Assembly: GCA_001797035.1 (NCBI GenBank)
Contig: MGOE01000022.1
Span: 32,145-46,310, forward strand
Length of the DNA stretch: 14,166 nt
Reading direction: 5' to 3'
Origin: Chloroflexi bacterium RBG_16_72_14
GTDB lineage: Bacteria; Chloroflexota; Limnocylindria; Limnocylindrales; CSP1-4
Shown here: piece after piece, positions 7,225-12,224 of the stretch
Layout of the letters: each line of letters starts with the position of its first letter
Position numbering within the stretch: position 1 is the first letter of the stretch
Position numbers and translations under genes: made by a program
The notes under the pieces: generated by a model
Database searches by the model: none
Told to the model about the DNA's origin: nothing
Seen by the model: the letters and a program-made list of their open reading frames with translations, nothing else

Positions 7225-7854
7225 ATGCCGACGGTCGTCTGCTTTGGCGACTCGAACACGCATGGCATGGACCCGGTCACGATGGGCCGCTTCCCGCGCG
7301 ACGTCCGCTGGCCCGGCGTCCTGGCCGCCGAGCTGGCCGGGACCGCGGATGTCATCGAGGAGGGGCTCAACGGGCGGACCACGATCTGGGACGATCCGTA
7401 CCTCGAGGGCCGGAGTGCGCGGCCGTACCTGCTGCCCTGCCTCCGGTCCCACGCGCCGGTTGACGTGCTGGTGGTGATGCTGGGCACCAACGACCTCAAG
7501 TCGATCTTTGGACGCGCGGCCCACGAGATCGCCGCCGGCGCGGGCGCGTTGGTGGAGCTGGCCCTGACCTCCGGCACCGGGCCGGAGGGCGGCCCGCCAC
7601 AGGTCCTGCTCGTGGCTCCGCCGCGGCTGGGCGAGATCACCGAGCACGCCGAGCTCTGGGGCTTCGGCGCGGCGCGCGAGGCCGCGGAACGCCTGCCGGC
7701 GCTCTACGCCGCGGTGGCGGACATGAAGGGCGCCGCGTTCCTGGACGCGGCGGCGCTGGTTGGCGGCGATCCCGCCGACGGCGTCCACCTGGGCGCGCAC
7801 GACCACGGCATCCTGGGGCGGGCGATCGCGCGGGCGGTGCGGGAGCTCCTGTGA
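7225..7854 (+). CDS. SGNH-family hydrolase (lipase/arylesterase-like)
   Basis: A 209-residue serine esterase of the SGNH/GDSL fold. Block I is FGDSNTHG with nucleophile S10. Block II is EGLNGRTT, with G50 the probable oxyanion residue. Block III is GTND with N89, and block V is DGVHLG with D185 and H188. All four named residues are present, so it should be active. There is no signal peptide or membrane segment, so a cytoplasmic location is likely. The layout recalls the TesA/arylesterase group; the natural substrate cannot be read from the sequence. An excellent AGGAGG at 7214-7219 sits 5 nt before the ATG. It follows the RNase H-like gene closely and ends 36 bp before the rnpB -10 element. 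Confidence 0.85.
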   Translation: MPTVVCFGDSNTHGMDPVTMGRFPRDVRWPGVLAAELAGTADVIEEGLNGRTTIWDDPYLEGRSARPYLLPCLRSHAPVDVLVVMLGTNDLKSIFGRAAHEIAAGAGALVELALTSGTGPEGGPPQVLLVAPPRLGEITEHAELWGFGAAREAAERLPALYAAVADMKGAAFLDAAALVGGDPADGVHLGAHDHGILGRAIARAVRELL

Positions 7855-7889
7855 TGGGCGCCCGCTGGGGGCTCGCACGCCGACGGCCG

Positions 7890-7895
7890 TAGAAT
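7890..7895 (+). promoter_or_regulatory. -10 element of rnpB
   Basis: TAGAAT at 7890-7895 ends six bases before the first base of the P1 helix of RNase P RNA at 7902, so transcription should begin exactly at the mature 5' end or within a base or two of it. A matching -35 box is not visible. The following G gives the same TAGAATG string as at the isocitrate dehydrogenase and mraZ promoters. Confidence 0.6.
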
Positions 7896-7901
7896 GCGGG
7901 T

Positions 7902-8249
7902 GCCAGCGAGGCGGCCGGACGGTCGCGCGCCGGCCGGGCGACCGGCGGGCGTGAGGAAAGTCCGAGCTCCCCAGCGCAGGGTGGCGGGTAACGCCCGTCC
8001 GCCGCGAGGCGAGGACCAGTGCCACAGTGACGATGCCGGCCCCCCGGGGCCGGAGTGAAACGCGGCAAACTCCACCCGGAGCAAGGCCAAATAGGAGGGC
8101 GCAACCCCGGTTCGCCGGGGGGAGAGGCGCGCTGCCCAGCCCTCGGGTCGGCTGCACGAGCCGTCGGGCAACCGGCGGCCTCAGATGGATGACCGTCGCC
8201 GTGGCGCGAGCCGCGGTACAGAACTCGGCTTACAGGCCGCCTCGCTGGC
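7902..8249 (+). ncRNA. rnpB: RNase P RNA (bacterial type A-like)
   Basis: Catalytic RNA of ribonuclease P, which trims the 5' leader from precursor tRNAs. The ends pair perfectly: GCCAGCGAGGCGGC starts at 7902 or 7903 and its complement GCCGCCTCGCTGGC is at 8236-8249, forming helix P1. The conserved core is present: GAGGAAAGTCCGAGCTCC at 7953-7970, the AAACGCGGCAAACTCC stretch around 8057, GCAAGGCCAAATAGG near 8083-8097, the GATGGATGACCG segment around 8183, and ACAGAACTCGGCTTACAG at 8218-8235, which contains the universal 3' motif. The length of about 348 nt is typical of type A. Open frames overlapping it are not genes. Confidence 0.97.
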
Positions 8250-8261
8250 GCTTCGCCGGGA

Positions 8262-8513
8262 TCAGTCCTCGTCGGGGCGGAAGATGTGCGACGCGGTGCA
8301 GGCGTTGCAGATCGGCAGGGCGGAGTCCAGGTCCCCGAGCGGGATCGGCAGCCGGCGGTCCGGGTACAGGCACTCGACCTCGTATACCCGCTCGCGCGCG
8401 CGATCCAGCGAGATCAGGCGCCGGTAGGTACAGCGCTTGATGCGGTGCGGCGCCAGGCGGGACGGATCGTTCTCCGGGGCCTGGTCCGGGTTGGCGGGGA
8501 GCGGGAGCGCCAT
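8262..8513 (-). CDS. Small four-cysteine protein of unknown function
   Basis: An 83-residue protein starting MALPLPANPDQ. I do not recognise a named family. It has a disordered N-terminus, then a compact region with RCTYRRLISLD, a single Cys in VECLYPDRR, and a C-terminal CNAC followed by HIFRPDED. Four Cys spaced in this way suggest a small zinc-ribbon-like domain, but this is inference. The ATG at 8513-8511 is the first residue of the conserved-looking part. GGAGG lies 16 nt upstream, too far to be convincing, and a GTG at 8600 would extend the frame by 29 residues. The gene is convergent with rnpB, with 12 bp between the ends. Coding is supported mainly by the Cys pattern and the lack of any other gene here. 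Confidence 0.6.
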   Translation of the reverse strand: MALPLPANPDQAPENDPSRLAPHRIKRCTYRRLISLDRARERVYEVECLYPDRRLPIPLGDLDSALPICNACTASHIFRPDED

Positions 8514-8634
8514 GAGCGGCGTTGCGATGCCTCCGGGCGAGAGGATGCCACGCCGATCCCGCCGAGCCGTGTCCACGGGATCGGACGGCCAGCCTACCAC
8601 CCCGGATTCCGCACCGACAATGCACAGGAGGTAC

Positions 8635-8640
8635 TAGACT
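8635..8640 (+). promoter_or_regulatory. Possible -10 element of the LysM protein gene
   Basis: TAGACT at 8635-8640, with a weak CCGACA at 8614-8619 (15-nt spacing). It lies 37 nt before the proposed CTG start. It overlaps an AGGAGG (8627-8632) that has no usable start codon behind it. Tentative. Confidence 0.3.
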
Positions 8641-8677
8641 CGCGGCCGGGGTTCTGTGCCGCCGGGAGGGACTGGGA

Positions 8678-9544
8678 CTGAAAGCCGAATGGACGCCGGG
8701 CGGCGATGGCGGGCAGGCGATCGACGAGCCGGCCGGGGTCACGCCGGGCACGAGGCCCGTCGTCGCGGTCTACGACGTGAGCGTCCGATCCCCGGACCCG
8801 GGCGTGTGCCCGTTCTTCCGGCGCGAGGTGGACGGGAAGCTGTTCGCCCCGCTCCACGAGCCCGATGAGTCCAACCGGTGCGCGGCGATCGGGATCGCCC
8901 TGCCGCAGTCGGACCGCCAGCAGGAGCTCGTCTGCCTCCGCTCGGCTCATGCGGACTGCCCGCGCTACCTGCGCGGCGCCGGCGCGCTGGGCGGTGCGAT
9001 CCCCGGCCGTCGTCCGGCCGCGGTGCCGCGGGCGACGCTGGCGGCGCTCCTGGTCCTCGTGCTGAGCGCCGGGATCTCGTTCGGCTTCGTGGTCCAGCGC
9101 GGCGGGATCGACCTCCCGATCGTGCTCACGACGCCGGCGCCCACCGACGTCGCCGTCGTCGCCACGCCCTCGCCCGCGGGGAGCCTCGAGCCCACGCTCG
9201 CGCCCGGCCTCCAGCCGACCGCCGCGGTGTCGCCCTCGCCCCGACCCACGGCCAGCCCATCGCCCCAGCCGACGGCCTCGCCGACGCCGGCCCCGACGGC
9301 CTCGCCCTCGCCCAGGCCGACGGCCACGCCCCGCCCGACGAGCGACCGGTACGCGCTGCTCAAGCCCTGCCCGGACCGCAAGGACTGCTGGATCTACACC
9401 GTCCGCTCCGGCGACAACCTGTACAGCATCGCCAACTACTTCGGCCACAGCCTGAGCACGATCTACGCCTGGAACCCGCGCTACGCCGAGGGCGCCCGGC
9501 TGCGCAGGGGCGACCAGATCCGGATGCCGCCGCCCACCCGGTAG
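8678..9544 (+). CDS. Membrane-anchored LysM protein with four-cysteine N-terminal domain
   Basis: A predicted cell-wall-binding membrane protein, 288 residues from this start. Order: a domain with C44, C68, C86 and C94 (C44-P-F-F ... NRC ... VCL ... CPRY); a single transmembrane helix at about 119-139; a Pro/Thr/Ser/Ala-rich linker at about 150-225 built of PTASPSP-like repeats; and a C-terminal LysM domain at about 239-283 with YTVRSGDNLYSIANYFG and NPRY. LysM binds peptidoglycan or related glycans. Arg residues before the helix (GRR at 110-112, R118) predict the Cys domain inside and LysM outside. The start is uncertain: CTG at 8678 has GGGAGGG 7 nt upstream, while GTG at 8777 or TTG at 8522 are in-frame alternatives. 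The latter would overlap the divergent small gene's translation start. Similar Cys-head/LysM proteins are, as far as I recall, common in Chloroflexota. Confidence 0.82.
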   Translation: MKAEWTPGGDGGQAIDEPAGVTPGTRPVVAVYDVSVRSPDPGVCPFFRREVDGKLFAPLHEPDESNRCAAIGIALPQSDRQQELVCLRSAHADCPRYLRGAGALGGAIPGRRPAAVPRATLAALLVLVLSAGISFGFVVQRGGIDLPIVLTTPAPTDVAVVATPSPAGSLEPTLAPGLQPTAAVSPSPRPTASPSPQPTASPTPAPTASPSPRPTATPRPTSDRYALLKPCPDRKDCWIYTVRSGDNLYSIANYFGHSLSTIYAWNPRYAEGARLRRGDQIRMPPPTR

Positions 9545-9569
9545 CCGGGGCCCGGTCGGCATCCAGCCG

Positions 9570-9615
9570 GAGACTCGGGATCCGTCTGGGGACTCGCGGT
9601 CGCTGGGGACTCGCG
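9570..9615 (+). repeat. Short degenerate direct repeats (GACTCG core)
   Basis: Three copies of a GGAGACTCGSG-like unit stand at about 9570, 9589 and 9606, spaced 19 and 17 bp. The last two share the 13-mer CTGGGGACTCGCG (9586-9598 and 9603-9615). They follow the LysM stop directly. No function is evident. Confidence 0.5.
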
Positions 9616-9648
9616 CTCGCCGGAACCGGCACCCGCCCGCGACGGTTC

Positions 9649-9867
9649 GGTCGCCCGGCGACCCAACGGATGCACCGCGCGACGATCAGGTCGCCGGGCG
9701 CCGGATTTGTTGCCCGCCGGGCCCTGGTCGTGCAACGAACGCGGCGCTGGGGGGTTGAACTGCCTCGTCGCGCGCCCGTTGGGTCGCTGGGCGACGGGCC
9801 ACGCCGCGCGACGACGGAGACCGCGCCCGTTGGGTCGCTGGGCGGCGCGCCGTGCCGCGCGACGACG
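9649..9867. repeat. REP-like GC-rich element: one inverted and two tandem copies
   Basis: Two direct copies lie at 9771-9816 and 9822-9867 (period 51 bp); their first 23 bases, beginning CGCGCCCGTTGGGTCGC, are identical, and both end in CCGCGCGACGACG. An inverted copy at about 9650-9670 reads GTCGCCCGGCGACCCAACGG and differs from the complement of copy 1 at a single base in 20. Each unit is bounded by CGTCGCGCG and CGCGCGACG, so it can fold on itself, and copy 1 also holds GTCGC-TGG-GCGAC. This occupies most of the 515-bp stretch (9545-10059) between the LysM gene and mraZ, in which I find no credible coding region. Confidence 0.7.
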
Positions 9868-9922
9868 TGCGCCCAGGGTCACCGACGACGGGGCCCCCGC
9901 GCGACAACGTGCGAAATGGCCA

Positions 9923-9950
9923 TTGACGGACCCCTTATGGGCGCTAGAAT
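9923..9950 (+). promoter_or_regulatory. Promoter of the mraZ-rsmH-ftsL-ftsI operon
   Basis: TTGACG (9923-9928) and TAGAAT (9945-9950) with a 16-nt spacer is the best sigma70-type promoter in the window. Transcription should start near 9957, at the first operator repeat, giving a leader of about 100 nt before the mraZ GTG at 10060. Confidence 0.8.
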
Positions 9951-9956
9951 GCCCGG

Positions 9957-9982
9957 AAGTGGCCCAAAGTGGTGGAAAGTGG
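9957..9982 (+). promoter_or_regulatory. Probable MraZ operator (three AAGTGG repeats, 10-bp period)
   Basis: AAGTGG occurs at 9957-9962, 9967-9972 and 9977-9982, so the repeats fall on the same face of the helix. MraZ proteins are known to bind tandem repeats of this kind in front of their own operons: TGGGN units with 5-nt spacers in E. coli, and AAAGTGK units in mycoplasmas. Here the repeats begin six bases after the -10 and cover the expected start site, as an autorepressor site would. Confidence 0.8.
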
Positions 9983-10059
9983 GGAACGCCCGGCCGACGG
10001 GACCTGCCCCAGGTTGATCGCTCCGCCCGGGCCACCCGACGTCAGGGAGCGGCGGATCG

Positions 10060-10488
10060 GTGTTCACCGGCGAGTACCGGCATGCGGTCGACGACAAGGG
10101 GCGCATCGCCGTCCCGTCGCGCTTCCGCGCGCAGCTGGCCGGGAACGTGGTGGTCGCGCGGTGGATGGACAGCTGCCTCGCGATCTTCCCGGTCGCAGCG
10201 TGGGAGGAGCTCGCAGCCAAGCTCGCGGGCCTGCCCATGACCGATCCCAATGCGCGGCTGCTCCAGCGGCAGCTGTTCGCGGGGGCCTTCGAGACGGAGC
10301 TCGACCGCCAGGGTCGGGTGCTCGTCCCGCAGAACCTCCGCGACCACGCCGGTCTCGAGGGCGAGGCGCTGGTCCTCGGCTCACGCGACCACGCCGAGAT
10401 CTGGGCACCGCCCCGCTGGGCGGAGTACAGCCGCAGCCTCGAGGACCCGGATGCGTTCGCGCAGGCGATCGCCGGGCTGGGGATCTGA
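10060..10488 (+). CDS. mraZ: Transcriptional regulator MraZ
   Basis: A DNA-binding repressor of the dcw operon, related to the AbrB swapped-hairpin fold. The 142-residue length is normal. The two internal repeats are visible: first VDDKGRIAVPSRFR with D12-K13-G14-R15, second LDRQGRVLVPQNLR with D82 to R86. These DxxGR loops carry the DNA-contacting Arg residues. The N-terminus MFTGEYRHAVD is typical and fixes the GTG start at 10060; GGGAG lies 10 nt upstream. It is the first gene of the cluster, followed after 59 bp by rsmH. Three AAGTGG repeats over the start site upstream are its probable binding site, so negative autoregulation is likely. Confidence 0.95.
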   Translation: MFTGEYRHAVDDKGRIAVPSRFRAQLAGNVVVARWMDSCLAIFPVAAWEELAAKLAGLPMTDPNARLLQRQLFAGAFETELDRQGRVLVPQNLRDHAGLEGEALVLGSRDHAEIWAPPRWAEYSRSLEDPDAFAQAIAGLGI

Positions 10489-10547
10489 CGTCGCACCACA
10501 TGCGCTTCCAGGGTCCGCGCGGGATCCGCAACCGACGTGGAGGAGTG

Positions 10548-11492
10548 ATGGAGGAAGGGCACTTGCCGGTGATGACGGACGAGGTCATCGGGACGCTCGC
10601 CCCGCAGCCCGGCAGCCTCCAGATCGACGCGACTGTCGGCGGCGGTGGGCACACCGAGCGGATCCTGGAAGCCGCCAGCCCCGACGGCCGCGTGCTGGGA
10701 CTGGACGCCGACGAGGCCGCGATCGCGCGCGTCGCACAGCGGCTGGCGCGTTTCGGCGACCGCCTGGTCCTGCGCCGCGCGAACTTCCGCGAGCTGGCCG
10801 CCGTCGCGCCGGCCGCGGGCTTTGCCGCCGTGGACGGCATGCTGTTCGACCTCGGGCTGTCGTCGTTCCAGCTGGCCGATCGCGAGCGCGGCTTCGGCTT
10901 CCGGACCGGCGGCCCGCTCGACATGCGCTTTGACGCATCGCGCGGCGTGCCGGCCTCGGAGCTCCTGGCCACCCTCGACGCGGACGAGCTGGCGGCCCTG
11001 TTCCGGCGCTACGGCGAGGAGCCGGCCGCGTGGAGGATCGCGAGGGCCATCGTCGCCGCGCGCGCGACCGCCCCGGTCCGGACGGCCGAGGAGCTGGCCG
11101 CCCTGGTGGAGCGGGTGAGCCCAGGCAACCCGCGCCTGCGCCGCCGGATCCACGCCGCCACCCGCGTGTTCCAGGCGCTCCGGATCGCCGTCAACGAGGA
11201 GCTGGACGCGCTCGAGGCCGGGCTCGCCGCCGCCGTGGACCTGCTCCGGCCGGGCGGCCGCCTCGTCGTCCTGTCCTACCACTCGCTCGAGGACCGGATC
11301 GTGAAGCGGTTCATCGCCGCCGAGCGCCGGGGCTGCACCTGCCCGCCCGAGGCGCCGGTGTGCGTCTGCGGCCGGGCGCCGCGGCTGCGCCTCGTCACCC
11401 GCCCGTCGCTGACCCCGAGCGACACCGAGATCGACGCCAACCCGCGCGCCCGGAGTGCCCGCCTGCGGGCCGCCGAGCGGCTCGCCGCCTGA
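10548..11492 (+). CDS. rsmH: 16S rRNA (cytosine1402-N4)-methyltransferase RsmH
   Basis: Methylates N4 of C1402 in the decoding centre of 16S rRNA using SAM. It has 314 residues, a normal length. It begins MEEGHLPVMTDEVI, matching the family H-x-PV-x3-EV start. The SAM-binding DATVGGGGHT is at about residues 26-35 and LGLDADEAA follows as motif II. MLFDLGLSSFQL, RGFGFRTGGPLDMRFD and the C-terminal VLSYHSLEDRIVK are all present. It ends RLRAAERLAA, the expected tail. A GGAGGAG lies only 2 nt before the ATG, so GTG at 10545 could be used instead, with little effect. It sits second in the dcw cluster, its normal place after mraZ. Confidence 0.96.
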   Translation: MEEGHLPVMTDEVIGTLAPQPGSLQIDATVGGGGHTERILEAASPDGRVLGLDADEAAIARVAQRLARFGDRLVLRRANFRELAAVAPAAGFAAVDGMLFDLGLSSFQLADRERGFGFRTGGPLDMRFDASRGVPASELLATLDADELAALFRRYGEEPAAWRIARAIVAARATAPVRTAEELAALVERVSPGNPRLRRRIHAATRVFQALRIAVNEELDALEAGLAAAVDLLRPGGRLVVLSYHSLEDRIVKRFIAAERRGCTCPPEAPVCVCGRAPRLRLVTRPSLTPSDTEIDANPRARSARLRAAERLAA

Positions 11493-11621
11493 CCAGCAGC
11501 ACCGACGCCAGACCAGCATCGAGAGGAGGAGCCGACCCACCAACCGTCGCGCCGACCCCAGCGCCACGTCGATCCCACCGGACCGCGACCCCGGTGGACC
11601 CGCCCACGGAGGAGGAGTCCC

Positions 11622-11819
11622 GTGAGCAAGCGTCATCAGTCCAATCGCCGCAAGGCCTATGGCCGCCGGCAGCACGAGCTGTCGGAGCGGCGCCAGCACG
11701 ACCCCCAGCCCGAGGTCATGGACCTCGGGCTCGACGACCTCACGCCGGGCGGCATGGCCGACCGCTTCGCGTTCCTCGACCCGCGCACGCCGCGCCTCCG
11801 CTACGCCCTGGGCGATTGA
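11622..11819 (+). CDS. Small basic protein of unknown function in the dcw cluster
   Basis: A 65-residue protein: a strongly basic N-terminal half (MSKRHQSNRRKAYGRRQHEL) and an acidic, proline-containing second half (VMDLGLDDLTPGGMADRF ... DPRTPRLRYALGD). No family is recognised, and no membrane segment or Cys motif is present. The GTG start has a strong GGAGGAG at 11611-11617, 4 nt upstream, and the stop is 2 bp before the ftsL ATG, a spacing typical of real operon members. The basic half could bind nucleic acid or acidic lipid, but this is speculation. The 129-bp gap to rsmH (11493-11621) holds another AGGAGGAG at 11523-11530 with no start codon behind it. Confidence 0.7.
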   Translation: MSKRHQSNRRKAYGRRQHELSERRQHDPQPEVMDLGLDDLTPGGMADRFAFLDPRTPRLRYALGD

Positions 11820-11821
11820 CG

Positions 11822-12205
11822 ATGGCCGTCTACCAGGGAGCCCGTCAGCGGACGATCGTCCTGCCGCGCCGTCCCCGCGCCGCGGTCGGGACACCGGCGC
11901 TGCCCCGTCGCCGCATGCGGGCGGCCGTCCGCGCGCACCGCGGCCCGTCGCGCATGGCGCTGGTGCTGGGTGCGATCGTCATCGCGTTCGTCGCCGCGTT
12001 CTTCTCGCTGTCCCAGGACATCCGCGTCTCCGCGACCGGCTACGAGGTGGGCCGGCTCGTCACCGAGCACGACCGCCTGGAGGCCCAGGCGCAGGACCTG
12101 CGCAACGAGCTGAACCGGCTCGGCAAGGCGCCGGCGATCCGGAAGCTGGCGATCAATGCCGGCCTCGGGCCATTGCCGGAGCCCATCGTCCTCCCCGCGC
12201 GCTGA
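11822..12205 (+). CDS. ftsL: FtsL-like cell division protein (septum formation initiator type)
   Basis: A bitopic division protein that, in known systems, forms a complex with FtsB/DivIC and FtsQ and helps activate septal FtsW-FtsI. It has 127 residues: a basic, Pro/Arg-rich cytoplasmic segment of about 43 residues, one membrane helix at about 45-64, a coiled-coil from about 74 to 100 (LVTEHDRLEAQAQDLRNELN), then a short GKAPAIRKLAINAGLGPL tail. The tail resembles the post-coil segment of septum-formation initiators. Sequence similarity in FtsL is always weak, so the name rests on topology and on the position between rsmH and ftsI. The gene starts 2 bp after the small basic protein. Confidence 0.82.
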   Translation: MAVYQGARQRTIVLPRRPRAAVGTPALPRRRMRAAVRAHRGPSRMALVLGAIVIAFVAAFFSLSQDIRVSATGYEVGRLVTEHDRLEAQAQDLRNELNRLGKAPAIRKLAINAGLGPLPEPIVLPAR

Positions 12206-12224
12206 CATCGGACCCAACCCGCTG

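Noticed and set aside
8247..8257. Candidate intrinsic terminator for rnpB (GGCG-CTT-CGCC)
   Set aside because: Only four base pairs, partly inside helix P1, and no following T-run.
8027..8440. Plus-strand open frames across and beyond rnpB
   Set aside because: They overlap the structured RNase P RNA and have no protein features or ribosome-binding site.
9771..9867. CRISPR-like array
   Set aside because: Only two direct copies, with a 5-bp gap between near-identical 46-bp units; no spacers and no cas genes.
9686..10035. Short open frames on both strands in the spacer upstream of mraZ
   Set aside because: They read through the repeats, promoter and operator and contain only repeat-derived, low-complexity peptides.
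9879..11894. 671-codon minus-strand open frame opposite mraZ and rsmH
   Set aside because: Covers the mraZ promoter and three clear plus-strand genes; no domain recognised.
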